DNA of 64,000 bases from Roseibium sp. Sym1 (GTDB lineage: Bacteria; Pseudomonadota; Alphaproteobacteria; Rhizobiales; Stappiaceae). The notes under the pieces were generated by a model, which saw nothing but the letters and a program-made list of their open reading frames with translations, was not told the DNA's origin and searched no databases. A program made the translations under genes and the position numbers. Below are positions 1 through 9,267 of this stretch, piece after piece (the stretch's first letter is position 1; each line of letters starts with the position of its first letter). The DNA lies in the NCBI RefSeq assembly GCF_027359675.1, contig NZ_CP114786.1, positions 4,996,501-5,060,500 of the forward strand, written 5' to 3'.

Positions 1-388
1 CGTTCATCCGATGGATCACCGCAAGATCCCGGGCTGCACCTACTGCAACCCGCAGGTCGCCTCCGTCGGCCTCACCGAAGCCAAGGCCAAGGAACAGGGC
101 CGTGACATCCGTGTCGGCCGGTACATGTTCAACGCCAACGGCAAGGCCATCGCGCTCGGCGAAGACAACGGCATGATCAAGGTGATCTTCGACAAGAAGT
201 CAGGCGAACTTCTCGGCGCGCACATGTGCGGCGCGGAAGTGACCGAACTGATCCAGGGTTTTGTCGTTGCCATGAACCTGGAAACGACCGAGGAAGAGCT
301 GATGCACACGATCTTCCCGCATCCGACCCTGTCGGAAATGATGAAGGAATCGGTGCTCGATGCTTACGGCAAGGTTCTGAACGCCTGA
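1..388 (+). CDS. lpdA: Dihydrolipoamide dehydrogenase, C-terminal part (5' end outside window)
   Basis: The reading frame is open from the window edge, so this is only the C-terminal dimerisation domain of the E3 flavoprotein that reoxidises dihydrolipoyl groups with NAD+. Visible are the start of the interface domain (PQVASVGLTE), the GELLGAHMCG strand and, near the end, FPHPTLSE, which holds the conserved His-Pro of the active-site base contributed by the partner subunit. The protein ends normally at GKVLNA. The downstream lipA fits a pyruvate dehydrogenase/lipoate neighbourhood. E3 paralogues exist for other 2-oxoacid dehydrogenases, so the complex it serves is inferred from context. Confidence 0.93.
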   Translation, partial: VHPMDHRKIPGCTYCNPQVASVGLTEAKAKEQGRDIRVGRYMFNANGKAIALGEDNGMIKVIFDKKSGELLGAHMCGAEVTELIQGFVVAMNLETTEEELMHTIFPHPTLSEMMKESVLDAYGKVLNA

Positions 389-395
389 TCGGACA

Positions 396-430
396 GGGCC
401 CCGGTGACAAGATCCGCCGGGGCCGTTTCG
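396..430 (+). terminator. Intrinsic terminator after lpdA
   Basis: Eight bases after the lpdA stop, the arms GGCCCCGG (397-404) and CCGGGGCC (417-424) form a GC-rich hairpin with a 12-base loop, followed by a short T-containing tract (GTTTCGT). It would end the upstream pdh-type transcript before the small membrane-protein genes. The T-run is weak, so strength is uncertain. Confidence 0.6.
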
Positions 431-584
431 TCTGGAGAGCGGACTGCCTGAAACCATCTCGTGGCCCGGAGGGCCGCTGCAAGACGGATACGTCAGCCCG
501 GTCCGGCCATATCGGCGCTGGACGCAATCTCTGAAAAGGGTAACGTGAGGCCGTCTGGGTATAGGCCAAAGGGAGCCTTCAATC

Positions 585-833
585 ATGGATGTGAAAGCAA
601 TTCTGATCTGGGTCGCCATCGGTATTCTGGCGGGGTGGCTAGCAAGTGTCGTGGTCGGCGGCGGCGGACTGATCCGCTATCTGATCACCGGTCTGATCGG
701 CGCTTTTGTCGGCGGTTTCCTGTTCAAGCTTGTCGGCGTGAACATCAACCTGGGCAATCCGTATGTGAACGAGATCGTCGTGGCGGCAGTCGGGGCGATC
801 GTCGTGGTTCTGCTGGCGCGCCTGATTGCGTGA
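585..833 (+). CDS. GlsB/YeaQ/YmgE family small membrane protein
   Basis: An 82-residue, almost entirely hydrophobic protein with three predicted transmembrane helices (about residues 5-25, 30-50 and 60-80) separated by glycine-rich turns (VVGGGG, GLIGAFVGGFL). This is the pattern of the transglycosylase-associated/GlsB stress-response family. The family name is historical and no enzymatic activity is established. A second family member lies at 1047. The region upstream (431-584) has no recognisable gene. Family assignment is good; the physiological role is unknown. Confidence 0.8.
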   Translation: MDVKAILIWVAIGILAGWLASVVVGGGGLIRYLITGLIGAFVGGFLFKLVGVNINLGNPYVNEIVVAAVGAIVVVLLARLIA

Positions 834-860
834 TAAACGTCGGCAAAAGCTGAGATGTGA

Positions 861-1034
861 ATGATTGATTGGCTGAAAAAACAGTCGAATGACGTCAAAT
901 TTTTCATATCTGGCATAGCCTTGCTGGGTCAGGCGGTAATCTTGTATTTGTTGCTCCCGGAGCCGTTGAGCGCATTTATCGCGTTTCCAGTCGCGTTGGT
1001 CGGTGGATATTTTGCTTACAGGGAATTCAAATAG
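861..1034 (+). CDS. Small hydrophobic protein between two GlsB-like genes
   Basis: A 57-codon frame from ATG 861 to TAG 1032-1034. The translation begins MIDWLKKQSNDVKFF, followed by two hydrophobic stretches (ISGIALLGQAVILYLLL and SAFIAFPVALVGGYFAY) and a basic end, REFK. It has the look of a two-helix inner-membrane protein. It lies in the same direction between the two GlsB-like genes, 12 bases before the second. I do not recognise a family. Support is position, intact frame and amphipathic layout only. Confidence 0.5.
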   Translation: MIDWLKKQSNDVKFFISGIALLGQAVILYLLLPEPLSAFIAFPVALVGGYFAYREFK

Positions 1035-1046
1035 GGAGTACCCGCG

Positions 1047-1286
1047 ATGGGTCTGATCATCACCGTCATCATCGGTCTTGTCGCGGGTGCCATTGCCCAC
1101 CGGGTGCTGAACAGCCGGGGCGGCTTCCTGGGAAGCCTCGTTGTCGGTCTCATCGGCGCGTTGCTCGGCGGCGAGCTTGCCGACATTCTCAATCTGCATG
1201 TGACAGGTGGCATTCTCGACCGGCTGATCATTGCCGTTGTCGGTGCGATCCTGTTCCTTTTCATCTGGAAGAAGCTGTTCAAGTAG
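1047..1286 (+). CDS. GlsB/YeaQ/YmgE family small membrane protein (second copy)
   Basis: A 79-residue protein of the same family as the gene at 585: three hydrophobic helices with glycine-rich connectors (VAGAIAHRVLNSRGGFLG, LIGALLGGELA) and a basic C-terminal tail KKLFK. The start ATG is preceded by AGGGAGT. The family is associated with stress and stationary-phase membranes, but its function is undefined. The two copies with a third small membrane protein between them form a compact cluster that is probably co-transcribed. Confidence 0.8.
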   Translation: MGLIITVIIGLVAGAIAHRVLNSRGGFLGSLVVGLIGALLGGELADILNLHVTGGILDRLIIAVVGAILFLFIWKKLFK

Positions 1287-1302
1287 GAGCGGGGCAGTCG
1301 CT

Positions 1303-1722
1303 TTGACAACAATCGACGATTTTCCGCTCAAGGCCCGTGACAAGCTGCGCTACGCCGACACGGACCGTCAGGGCCATGTCAACAATGCGGTGTTCGCGAC
1401 GTTCCTGGAAACGGGGCGTGTCGAGATCATCATCGGCCAGGGACTGGCGGACGAGGGCGCGGCCTTCGTGATCGCCCGGCTGGAACTGGATTTCCTCGCC
1501 GAGATCAACTGGCCCGGCGAAGTGGAGATCGGCACGGCCGTCCGCGAAGTCGGCCGCAGTTCCTTCAAGCTGTTTCAGCAGGTCTTCCAGGATGGCAAAC
1601 CTGTCGCCCGGGCCGTCACGGTCATCGTGCAGATGAACGAGGCGACACGCAGGTCCCATCCCTTGAGCGACCACGCGCGCAAGCAACTCGAAAGCTACAT
1701 CAGTCCCGCGTTAAGCACATAG
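1303..1722 (+). CDS. Hot-dog fold acyl-CoA thioesterase
   Basis: A 139-residue protein of the 4-hydroxybenzoyl-CoA thioesterase/YbgC-like superfamily. The signature YADTDRQGHVNNAVF near residue 20 includes the catalytic-region Asp and the GHVNN turn, and the rest follows a single hot-dog domain. The frame is open further upstream to an ATG at 1231, but that part overlaps the preceding gene and reads as low-complexity sequence. I therefore place the start at TTG 1303, behind a GGAG. The natural acyl-CoA substrate cannot be deduced. Convergence with lipoate genes may be incidental. Confidence 0.8.
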   Translation: MTTIDDFPLKARDKLRYADTDRQGHVNNAVFATFLETGRVEIIIGQGLADEGAAFVIARLELDFLAEINWPGEVEIGTAVREVGRSSFKLFQQVFQDGKPVARAVTVIVQMNEATRRSHPLSDHARKQLESYISPALST

Positions 1723-1778
1723 CTGGCTCAACGGCTTTATGGCTTGACCTTTTCCAGCAATAACGACACTTAAGGCCC

Positions 1779-2753
1779 ATGGTTACGATCGTCGACACGC
1801 TCAATCGCCCGAAAGAGTCCTCCGAAGCGCGGCCGCGCCATCCGGAAAAGGCGCACCGCCCGGACAATCCCGTTCAGCGCAAACCGAAATGGATCCGCGT
1901 CAAGGCGCCAACCTCTCCGGTGTATCGCGAAACCCAGAACGTGGTGCGCGACAACAACCTCGTCACCGTGTGCGAGGAAGCCGGCTGTCCGAATATCGGC
2001 GAATGCTGGTCGAAGAAACATGCCAGCTTCATGATCCTCGGCGATACCTGCACCCGTGCATGCGCCTTTTGCAACGTGCGCACCGGCATGCCGGGGCCGG
2101 TCGATCCGAAGGAAGCCCAGGGGGTCGCCGATGCCGTTGCCGCCATGGGCCTGGAACACGTGGTGATCACCTCGGTCGACCGCGACGATCTCGATGATGG
2201 CGGTGCGACCCATTTCGCCGACGTGATCAACGCGATCCGCAAGACCTCGCCGAAAACGACCGTGGAAGTGCTGACACCGGATTTCCTGCGCAAGGACGGC
2301 GCTCTGGAGATTGTTGTCGCGGCCAAGCCCGATGTCTTCAACCACAACCTGGAAACCGTGCCTTCGAAATACCTGAAGGTGCGGCCGGGCGCGCGCTATT
2401 TCCACTCCATCCGGCTTCTTCAGAAGGTGAAGGAACTCGATCCGGAAATGTTCACCAAGTCCGGCATCATGGTGGGGCTCGGCGAGGTGCGCAACGAAGT
2501 GCTGCAGTTGATGGACGATCTCAGGGCCGCGGATGTCGATTTCCTGACAATCGGCCAGTACCTGCAGCCGTCCAAGAAACACCATCCGGTGATGGACTTC
2601 ATCACGCCGGAAGAGTTCAAGGGCTATGAGCGCATCGCCTATGCCAAGGGGTTCCTGAAAGTGTCGGCCAGCCCGCTGACCCGGTCCTCGCACCATGCCG
2701 GCGAGGATTTTGCCGACTTGCGGGCGGCACGCAAGGCCAAGCTCGGCCACTGA
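1779..2753 (+). CDS. lipA: Lipoyl synthase
   Basis: A 324-residue radical-SAM enzyme inserting two sulfurs into protein-bound octanoyl groups to make lipoyl cofactors. The N-terminal auxiliary cluster motif [12 protein letters not shown] and the radical-SAM motif CTRACAFC are both intact. Further LipA landmarks are [21 protein letters not shown] and the C-terminal [15 protein letters not shown] with the terminal conserved RSS. Length is normal for the family. It follows lpdA and a thioesterase and precedes ratA, an arrangement common near pyruvate dehydrogenase genes in this class. Confidence 0.97.
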   Translation: MVTIVDTLNRPKESSEARPRHPEKAHRPDNPVQRKPKWIRVKAPTSPVYRETQNVVRDNNLVTVCEEAGCPNIGECWSKKHASFMILGDTCTRACAFCNVRTGMPGPVDPKEAQGVADAVAAMGLEHVVITSVDRDDLDDGGATHFADVINAIRKTSPKTTVEVLTPDFLRKDGALEIVVAAKPDVFNHNLETVPSKYLKVRPGARYFHSIRLLQKVKELDPEMFTKSGIMVGLGEVRNEVLQLMDDLRAADVDFLTIGQYLQPSKKHHPVMDFITPEEFKGYERIAYAKGFLKVSASPLTRSSHHAGEDFADLRAARKAKLGH

Positions 2754-2775
2754 GCTTTCAGCGACAGGACCCTGC

Positions 2776-3228
2776 ATGCCCAGCTTTTCCTCCAGCCACA
2801 AGGTCAATCACGCGGCGGACGACATGTTCCGCCTCGTCGCCGACGTGGAGCGCTACCCGGAATTCGTGCCGCTCTGCCAGGATCTGCATGTGCGCGGTCG
2901 CAAGGAGCTGGAGGATGGGCGCGCGGTGCTGGTCGCGGACATGACCGTGGCCTACAAGCTGTTCAAGGAAACCTTCACCAGCCGGGTGGAGTTGAAGCCC
3001 GCAGAGCGCAAGATCCAGGTGGAATATCTGGACGGCCCGTTCAAGCACCTGGAAAACACCTGGACCTTCGAGGAGGCCGGGGAGGGCTGTTCGACGGTCG
3101 GCTTCTACATTTCGTATGAATTCCGCAGCCGCACGCTCGGCTCGCTCATGGGCGTCATGTTCGACAAGGCCTTCCGCAAGTTCTCGAGCGCCTTCGAGGC
3201 CCGCGCGGACGAGGTGTACGGAGCCTAG
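2776..3228 (+). CDS. ratA: COQ10/RatA-like START-domain protein
   Basis: A 150-residue SRPBCC/START protein of the COQ10-RatA family. It carries the typical DMFRLVADVERYPEFVPLC segment near the N-terminus and the LENTWTFEE and SYEFRSRTLGSLMG strands ahead of a long C-terminal helix. Eukaryotic COQ10 binds ubiquinone, and E. coli RatA was reported as a ribosome-association toxin. In alphaproteobacteria the lipid-binding role is the likelier one. I start at ATG 2776, since an upstream extension overlaps lipA. It lies 22 bases after lipA, suggesting one transcript. Confidence 0.88.
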   Translation: MPSFSSSHKVNHAADDMFRLVADVERYPEFVPLCQDLHVRGRKELEDGRAVLVADMTVAYKLFKETFTSRVELKPAERKIQVEYLDGPFKHLENTWTFEEAGEGCSTVGFYISYEFRSRTLGSLMGVMFDKAFRKFSSAFEARADEVYGA

Positions 3229-3278
3229 GAGACAGCTGCGTTCGTTTGGCTGAACACCCGACAAGTGCTTGAAAATTG

Positions 3279-3388
3279 GCGTCATCCTGAGGAGGACCAT
3301 CAGGTCCGTCTCGAAGGATGGGCCGCTTGTTCCAGAATGTGTTACCGATCCTTCGAGACGGCGCGTTCGCGCCTCCTCAGGATGACGC
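3279..3388. repeat. Nested palindromic intergenic element
   Basis: Two perfect inverted repeats are nested: a 17-bp pair GCGTCATCCTGAGGAGG (3279-3295) with its complement at 3372-3388, and a 13-bp pair CGTCTCGAAGGAT (3307-3319) with 3348-3360. The element sits between the convergent ratA and the exported-protein gene at 3451. It resembles the REP/RIME-like hairpins scattered in alphaproteobacterial genomes and could act as a bidirectional terminator. Confidence 0.75.
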
Positions 3389-3450
3389 GGTGTGTTTGGT
3401 TACGCTTTCAAGACTTTAAAGTCTCACGAGCCAGTAAAAGGCGCAGATCC

Positions 3451-3885
3451 CTATTTGAACTGCTTGAAGGCATCGCGTATGACGCGGATGCGGCTGGATT
3501 TCATGTCGAGCGGTTCGTTGCGATTGCGGATCTGCTCGACTTCACGCTTCTTGAGACCCAGGTCATCCAGCGTCGCGAAATCCGCATAGTCGGCACAAAC
3601 CGTGCGCCGGCTAGAACCGAAGTTTTCCTCGACGATGAGCTTTCGGCCAGCCGCCGCTTCCTCTTCGGTCCACACGACCGTTGTCGAAGATACCCAGAAG
3701 GTCCGGTCGCAGTAGCGGGCCTCGTGATAGCCTTCCTTGGGTTTTGTCAGGATTTCGTGAAAGCCGGTGAAGGTACCGTTGGAATATTGCGAGCGTATGT
3801 AAAAATCGCCCTGAGCGAAGGCGTTGCCGGCAAGACCGAAGCCGCCAGCCACCAGAACTGCAAGGAACGCCAGTAAGCGTTTCAT
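3451..3885 (-). CDS. Exported protein of a three-copy tandem family (copy C)
   Basis: A 144-residue protein with a clear signal peptide (MKRLLAFLAVLVAGG..., cleavage near AFA-Q). The mature part shares with its two neighbours the order GDFYI, G-F-G-H, a YC-R-WV segment, TVVWTEEE and a VEENFG-R-VC block, but it is the most diverged copy and lacks the HPE-QVTL motif. Two cysteines (ARYC and TVC) are shared by the family and may form a disulfide in the periplasm. I know no function for this family. Confidence 0.7.
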   Translation of the reverse strand: MKRLLAFLAVLVAGGFGLAGNAFAQGDFYIRSQYSNGTFTGFHEILTKPKEGYHEARYCDRTFWVSSTTVVWTEEEAAAGRKLIVEENFGSSRRTVCADYADFATLDDLGLKKREVEQIRNRNEPLDMKSSRIRVIRDAFKQFK

Positions 3886-3980
3886 GTCAGATTTCCCTAT
3901 TCAGTGTCGCCCCGTTACCCCTAGTCGAAACCAATCATACTGCTTGCTGCTTACCCGAGACTTACTTTTCGCAAGTCCGG

Positions 3981-4454
3981 TCAGTTCCCGTGATAGGACT
4001 TGGCGGCATTGTCGCCGCCCTCGGTCTGGAAGGATTTGCGAATGACGGCAAACCGGTTGACCCGACTGATGGTGGCGCCATCACTCTGGACGACAATTCG
4101 CGGGTCTTCGCTGACGCCCAGGCCTTTGAGCGTGACCTGTTCTTCCGGGTGTTCGCAAATCGGACGCCAGCCCTTGCCCCAGTTGAACTCCACGCGGACC
4201 TCGTAGTCTTGTTCCACCTCAAGCTGGGTCCACGCCACCGTCGCATACCGCACCCAGTAGGACCGCCCGCAATATTCGACCTTGATCAGGCCTTCGGCCA
4301 TCCTGTTATAGATGCGGTGAGAACCGCGAAAAGTCTGGCCGTCGCGCGAAATGATATAGGTGTCCCCGGCGATGGGGATGCCGCTCCCGGCCTCGGCGCA
4401 TGTGCCTGCAAGACAGAGCGCGCCTGCCGTATAGAGTGTCCGTTGGATTGACAT
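3981..4454 (-). CDS. Exported protein of a three-copy tandem family (copy B)
   Basis: A 157-residue exported protein. The frame is open further upstream, but the signal-peptide-like segment MSIQRTLYTAGALCLAGTCAEA begins at ATG 4454, preceded at good spacing by AGGA, so I start there. The mature part contains GDTYIISRDGQTFRGSH, YCGRSYWVR, VAWTQLEVE and GWRPICEHPEEQVTLKGLG, which align closely with the copy at 4617 and more loosely with the one at 3451. There are two shared cysteines. Function unknown; likely periplasmic or surface-exposed. Confidence 0.72.
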   Translation of the reverse strand: MSIQRTLYTAGALCLAGTCAEAGSGIPIAGDTYIISRDGQTFRGSHRIYNRMAEGLIKVEYCGRSYWVRYATVAWTQLEVEQDYEVRVEFNWGKGWRPICEHPEEQVTLKGLGVSEDPRIVVQSDGATISRVNRFAVIRKSFQTEGGDNAAKSYHGN

Positions 4455-4616
4455 ATCCATATCCTGTATCGCGAAATCATTTCGCAAGTGCATTTCTGGA
4501 GGGGCACTGTAATAGACTTGTCTGTAAAACGTCTTTTGAAATGCAATGTATTTTAAGTAAAAGTCTAACGAGTTTGTTTTCCTCACGTAAATCAACAGTG
4601 TTGATCCGCCGGGGCG

Positions 4617-5075
4617 CTATCGGGTGAGGAAAGATCCGTTGCCGTTTTGAGCCTGGAAAAGCGAACCGACAGCCGACAGCCGGCTTTGCGGGTTTTGACT
4701 GTCATCGGGCCCGGCCAGCAGGTCACGGGCGCTGATGTCGATGCCAATGTCCTTCAAGGTGACCTGTTGTTCTGGATGATCACAGATCGGGCGCCAGCCC
4801 CGGCCGAAATTGTATTCCACGCGAACGGTATGACCGAGTTCGGTTTCAATCTGGGTCCAGGCGACGGAATGGCTTCGGACGAAATAGTCGCGCTGGCAAT
4901 AGGAAACCAGCCTGAGGCCTCTAGACTGGTCCTGGAACAATTTGTGGCTGCCAACAAAACTGCCGCCGCTGTCCCGCGAAATCAGATAGAAATCACCCGG
5001 CCGCATGATTGCGTCAGCCTTGGCGGTGCCGCCCAAACACACAGTGGCGGCCAGGAAGATTATGGTCTTCATCAT
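4617..5075 (-). CDS. Exported protein of a three-copy tandem family (copy A)
   Basis: A 152-residue protein with signal peptide MMKTIIFLAATVCLGGTAKA. The mature sequence GDFYLISRDSGGSFVGSHK, YCQRDYFVRSHSVAWTQIE and GRGWRPICDHPEQQVTLKDIG is nearly superimposable on the copy at 3981. It is probably the first gene of the three. Intergenic gaps of about 95-160 bases between copies suggest separate promoters or simple tandem duplication. No enzymatic motif is recognised. Confidence 0.72.
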   Translation of the reverse strand: MMKTIIFLAATVCLGGTAKADAIMRPGDFYLISRDSGGSFVGSHKLFQDQSRGLRLVSYCQRDYFVRSHSVAWTQIETELGHTVRVEYNFGRGWRPICDHPEQQVTLKDIGIDISARDLLAGPDDSQNPQSRLSAVGSLFQAQNGNGSFLTR

Positions 5076-5176
5076 GATGATGGTTCTTGAGTTCCCTTTA
5101 GGTCAACACTGCTGACTATACGGATCACTTCTAGGGAAGCCAGTGCCATCTGGTTGGAGCGTTAATGGGTTTTTAC

Positions 5177-5686
5177 TCAGGAAATTGCATTTAAAATCGA
5201 TATAAGTGCAGTGTGAACCGTGGCCAGGCGGATCGAACGGCGGCCCTGGTCGGCAAACCAGCAGTGTACGTGATCCGTCGGACTGCCCTTGCGGGCAAGG
5301 GCGATATGCACGGTGCCGACAGGCTTTTCAGGGGTGCCGCCACCGGGGCCGGCAATGCCGGTCACCGAGACGGCGATATCGGCATCGGATCTGTCCAGGG
5401 CACCCTCGGCCATTGCGACCGCGACCTCCTTGCTGACTGCTCCGACCTTTTTGATCAGCGCGGCGGGGACGCCGAGCAATTCGGTTTTCGCCTCGTTCGA
5501 ATAGGTGACAAAGCCCCGGTCAACGGCGGCGGACGAGCCCGCGATTTCCGTGAGGGCGCCACAGATCAGTCCGCCGGTGCATGATTCAGCCGTTGCGACC
5601 ATCATGTTTTCAGACTTCAGGGCATCCAGCACCTGTGCCGCCAGCGGTGCAAGGTCTTCCAGGCTGTGAGGTGTTGGATCGCTCAT
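5177..5686 (-). CDS. cinA: CinA C-terminal family nicotinamide-nucleotide amidohydrolase
   Basis: A 169-residue single-domain PncC/CinA protein. The family signature [14 protein letters not shown] lies near residues 33-46, with the downstream [28 protein letters not shown] and C-terminal RLATVHTAL segments. It deamidates nicotinamide mononucleotide for pyridine-nucleotide recycling. The N-terminal ADP-ribose pyrophosphatase domain of full CinA is absent, as is usual for stand-alone PncC. It lies 4 bases downstream of ispDF and is presumably co-transcribed with it. Confidence 0.93.
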   Translation of the reverse strand: MSDPTPHSLEDLAPLAAQVLDALKSENMMVATAESCTGGLICGALTEIAGSSAAVDRGFVTYSNEAKTELLGVPAALIKKVGAVSKEVAVAMAEGALDRSDADIAVSVTGIAGPGGGTPEKPVGTVHIALARKGSPTDHVHCWFADQGRRSIRLATVHTALISILNAIS

Positions 5687-5690
5687 CGGT

Positions 5691-6944
5691 TCACTCTTCC
5701 TTTCCGAACGGCAGGCGCACGGTGACGCTTGCCAGCGCAGCGATCCCTTCCTTCCGTCCTGTGAAGCCGAGTTTTTCCGACGTGGTCGCCTTTACCGACA
5801 CCCTGCTGACGGGAAGGTCGCAGATCCGTCCAATGGACTCGCGCAGGGACTGCCTGTGGGGCCCGATCTTGGGCTCCTCGCAGACGATGGTTACATCGAC
5901 ATGAGCGAGGCGCCCCCCCAATGCAGCCACCCTGCGCAGGGCGTCGAGTTGAAACTTGTCGGATGACGCCCCCTTCCATAGCGGATCGCTTGGCGGGAAG
6001 TGCTGTCCGATGTCGCCGTCGCCAATGGCGCCGAGGGTTGCGTCCGTGATCGCGTGCAGCACGACGTCCGCGTCCGAATGGCCTTTCAGCGACCTGGAGT
6101 GGGGAATGGGAACCCCGCCCAGCACCACGTGATCGCCGTCGTCGAAGGCATGCACGTCATAGCCGATACCTGTTCGCATGTCGGTCAGCTCGGCCAGTGG
6201 CCGCCGGGTCTCGTCGGGTTTGGCCATGGTGCGGGATTCTGCTTCCGTTTGCGCGCGAGAAAGGTCTGCTGCGGTCGTGATCTTGAAGTTGGCGGGATCG
6301 CCCTCGCTCAACACAATGGACATTCCGCTCCATTCCGCAAGTCCCGTATCGTCGGTGAAGTCGTGCCGGCCTTCTCCGGCGGCATTTTCATGGGCGGCAA
6401 GGATCCGGCCCAGCGCAAAGGCCTGAGGTGTTTGTGCGGCCCATAGGCCTGTCCTGTCGACGGTTTCGATCGAGCGTCCGTCAGCGTCCGCCTTCTTGAG
6501 CGTGTCGACAACCGGAACGGCCGCAAGGACGCCGTCCGCTCCGGCATCCAGCGCCTGGAACAGCCTGTCCAGAACGGCGGACGAGACGAACGGGCGTGCT
6601 GCATCGTGAATCAGGACGTGGTCGCATCCGGTTGCCTCCAGGGCGCGCAGCCCGGCATGAACGGATTGTTGCCGGGTCTGGCCGCCGGTCACTGGCGAGA
6701 CCAGCTTGGCGGCGCTGGTTTCATCCAGGCTTGCCACGGCTTCGTCATAAAGATTGCGATCATCGCGATGTATGACCACGGCAACGCGGTTGATCCGGGG
6801 ATGATTCCCCAGGGCATTCAGTGTATGGGTCAGCACGCTGCGGCCGGCCAGGCGGCGGTATTGTTTGGGAAGGGCATCGTCGGGATCCGCAAGGCGCGTT
6901 CCACGTCCCGCCGCAACAACCAGGGCGGCTGCGGGTTTTGTCAT
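5691..6944 (-). CDS. ispDF: Bifunctional 2-C-methyl-D-erythritol 4-phosphate cytidylyltransferase / MECDP synthase
   Basis: A 417-residue fusion enzyme for two steps of the non-mevalonate isoprenoid pathway. The N-terminal IspD part has [22 protein letters not shown] and FKITTAADL. The C-terminal IspF part starts near GIGYDVHAF and has [25 protein letters not shown] and [17 protein letters not shown]. The start is ATG 6944 behind AAGGAG, since the upstream extension has no homology features. Such IspD-IspF fusions are common in alphaproteobacteria. It is divergent from dus, with which it shares a promoter region. Confidence 0.96.
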   Translation of the reverse strand: MTKPAAALVVAAGRGTRLADPDDALPKQYRRLAGRSVLTHTLNALGNHPRINRVAVVIHRDDRNLYDEAVASLDETSAAKLVSPVTGGQTRQQSVHAGLRALEATGCDHVLIHDAARPFVSSAVLDRLFQALDAGADGVLAAVPVVDTLKKADADGRSIETVDRTGLWAAQTPQAFALGRILAAHENAAGEGRHDFTDDTGLAEWSGMSIVLSEGDPANFKITTAADLSRAQTEAESRTMAKPDETRRPLAELTDMRTGIGYDVHAFDDGDHVVLGGVPIPHSRSLKGHSDADVVLHAITDATLGAIGDGDIGQHFPPSDPLWKGASSDKFQLDALRRVAALGGRLAHVDVTIVCEEPKIGPHRQSLRESIGRICDLPVSRVSVKATTSEKLGFTGRKEGIAALASVTVRLPFGKEE

Positions 6945-7109
6945 TTGCGGTCTCCTTGCGGGCTGTGCCGGACTGAATCGTCCGAATGTCTTACTCAAGA
7001 ACCTGTTTGAACCGCAATTTTTGACTTGTTGCATTGCGATATTTGTCTACAATATAGGCAAATCAAATTCTGCACAGTCAATGAGCAGAAAAGAGAAGCC
7101 GTATCACTG

Positions 7110-8117
7110 ATGACCAAAACGCTGTCGATTGGCCGGCATCAATTGTCCAACAAGGCCGTTCTCGCTCCGATGTCCGGGGTGTCCGATTTGCCGTTCCGCA
7201 GGCTGGCCGCGCGCCATGGCGCGGGCATGGTCGTCAGCGAGATGGTGGCCAGCGAATCCTTCGTGCGCGGTGACGCGGAAACCCAGATGCGCGCGGAAGC
7301 GCAGGACGAGGGGCTGCACGTGGTGCAGCTTGCCGGCCGCGAGGCGCACTGGATGGGCGAGGCTGCGAAGGTTATTGCTGGTCTCGGCGCCGACATCATC
7401 GACATCAACATGGGCTGTCCGGCAAAGAAGGTCACCTCCGGCTATTCCGGATCCGCCCTGATGCGTGACCTGGATCACGCGCTGACACTGATCGAGGCAA
7501 CGGTTGCGGCGGTCGACATACCCGTCACGCTGAAAATGCGGCTGGGTTGGGACGAGGGATCGATCAACGCTCCGGAGCTCGCGCGCCGTGCCGAATCCGC
7601 GGGTGTTCAACTGATTACGGTGCATGGACGGACGCGCTGCCAGTTCTACAAGGGCAGGGCGGACTGGCGCGCAATCGCTGCCGTCAAGCAGGCAGTGTCC
7701 TTGCCGCTGATCGCCAACGGTGACTGCAAAGGCGTTGAAGACGCAGTTCGCATGCTTGAGCAGTCCGGTGCCGATGGGGTCATGATCGGTCGTGGCGCCT
7801 ATGGCCGGCCCTGGTTGCCTGGACATGTCGGACATTACCTGGCCACCGGGGAACGGTTGCGGGCGCCCGCCGGCTCCGACCTGGCAGAGCTGGTCGTGAG
7901 CCATTACGAGGCCCTCCTCAGCCTATACGGTGAGGCCCCCGGTCTTCGCATCGCCAGAAAGCATCTCGGCTGGTATCTCGACGCCAATCCGGTGCAACCC
8001 GATGGTGGCATCCCGATTGCCATCCGAAAAACCCTGATGACCTCCAATCGGCCCGCCGAAGTGATCCGGCTGGCGAACGAGTGGTTCTCGATATCGAACG
8101 AACGGACAGCAGCGTGA
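7110..8117 (+). CDS. dus: tRNA-dihydrouridine synthase (DusB/NifR3 type)
   Basis: A 335-residue FMN-dependent enzyme that reduces uridine in the tRNA D-loop. Landmarks in order are [37 protein letters not shown] (the catalytic Cys), the [11 protein letters not shown] segment and [17 protein letters not shown]. The start is ATG 7110, because the longer frame would include unrelated sequence. It overlaps the start of ntrB by 4 bases (GTGA), the classic nifR3-ntrB-ntrC arrangement in alphaproteobacteria. Confidence 0.95.
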   Translation: MTKTLSIGRHQLSNKAVLAPMSGVSDLPFRRLAARHGAGMVVSEMVASESFVRGDAETQMRAEAQDEGLHVVQLAGREAHWMGEAAKVIAGLGADIIDINMGCPAKKVTSGYSGSALMRDLDHALTLIEATVAAVDIPVTLKMRLGWDEGSINAPELARRAESAGVQLITVHGRTRCQFYKGRADWRAIAAVKQAVSLPLIANGDCKGVEDAVRMLEQSGADGVMIGRGAYGRPWLPGHVGHYLATGERLRAPAGSDLAELVVSHYEALLSLYGEAPGLRIARKHLGWYLDANPVQPDGGIPIAIRKTLMTSNRPAEVIRLANEWFSISNERTAA

Positions 8118-9265
8118 CGGACACAGCGTCTCCATCCGGCCGGACGGCCGCACTTGCCAGTGACGGGCCGACGATCCTGGATGCCTTGCCGCATCCCGTG
8201 CTTCTGGTCGCTCCGGACGGCGTGATCGAATCCGCGAACATGGCGGCCGAGATCTTCATGCGCTCCAGCGTGTCCGTCCTGCGCCGGCACCCGATCAGCG
8301 ATTTCGTGCCTTTCGGCAGTCCCTTGCTGACCCTGATCGAACAGGTGCGCGAGCGCAGCGCCCCCGTCAACGAATACAAGGTGGACATCGGCTCGCCGAG
8401 AATTGGCGCCCCCAAGATGGTCGACATCAACGCGGCTCCGGTGTCCGATCGGCCCGGAGCAGTGGTGCTGATGTTCCAGGAACGCACCATGGCGGAAAAG
8501 ATCGACCGGCAGCTGACCTCCCGAGGGGCGGCCAGGACGGTCACGGGTCTTGCCGCCATGCTGGCGCATGAAATCAAGAACCCCCTGTCCGGAATTCGCG
8601 GTGCGGCCCAGCTGATGGAGCAGTCCGTCCCCAGCGAAGACCGTGCTTTGACCCGCCTGATCATGGACGAAACCGATCGTATCGTGAAGCTGGTCGACCG
8701 CATGGAAGTGTTTTCGGACGAGCGCCCGATCGAGCGTGAGCCCGTCAATATCCACGTTGTTCTGGATCATGTGAAACGCCTGGCGGATTCCGGGTTTGCG
8801 CGCAACAAACGCATCGTCGAGGTCTATGACCCGTCACTGCCGCCTGTCTATGCCAACAAGGACCAGCTGATTCAGGTGTTCCTGAACCTGATCAAGAATG
8901 CCAGCGAGGCGATCGGCGATGATCCCGACGGCGAGATTCGTATTTCGACGGCATTCCGGCCTGGCGTCAGGTTGTCCGTACCCGGAACAGAGGAAAAGGT
9001 CAGCCTGCCGCTGGAGTTCTGCGTGCAGGACAACGGTCCGGGGGTGCCGGACGACCTGCTGCCGCATCTCTTCGAGCCTTTCATCACCACCAAGACCAAC
9101 GGTTCCGGCCTGGGGCTCGCTCTTGTTGCCAAGATCATCGGCGACCATGGCGGCGTCATTGAATGCGACAGCCAGCGCCACAAAACCGTTTTCCGGATCC
9201 TGATGCCCGCATTTACGGGCGAGGGCGAGGTCCAGCCTGGCCCGACCAGCAAAGGAACTGATTGA
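8114..9265 (+). CDS. ntrB: Nitrogen regulation sensor histidine kinase NtrB
   Basis: A 383-residue soluble kinase that phosphorylates or dephosphorylates NtrC in response to PII. An N-terminal PAS domain ([20 protein letters not shown]) is followed by the H-box [21 protein letters not shown], an N-box ([12 protein letters not shown]) and G-boxes ([18 protein letters not shown]). I start at GTG 8114, which overlaps the dus stop; GTG 8081 is an alternative. It is translationally coupled to both neighbours. Confidence 0.94.
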   Translation: MTDTASPSGRTAALASDGPTILDALPHPVLLVAPDGVIESANMAAEIFMRSSVSVLRRHPISDFVPFGSPLLTLIEQVRERSAPVNEYKVDIGSPRIGAPKMVDINAAPVSDRPGAVVLMFQERTMAEKIDRQLTSRGAARTVTGLAAMLAHEIKNPLSGIRGAAQLMEQSVPSEDRALTRLIMDETDRIVKLVDRMEVFSDERPIEREPVNIHVVLDHVKRLADSGFARNKRIVEVYDPSLPPVYANKDQLIQVFLNLIKNASEAIGDDPDGEIRISTAFRPGVRLSVPGTEEKVSLPLEFCVQDNGPGVPDDLLPHLFEPFITTKTNGSGLGLALVAKIIGDHGGVIECDSQRHKTVFRILMPAFTGEGEVQPGPTSKGTD

Positions 9266-9267
9266 CC

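Noticed and set aside
1231..1302. ATG-initiated extension of the thioesterase
   Set aside because: It lies inside the end of the GlsB-like gene, and its translation is serine/arginine-rich shadow sequence; TTG 1303 with GGAG fits better.
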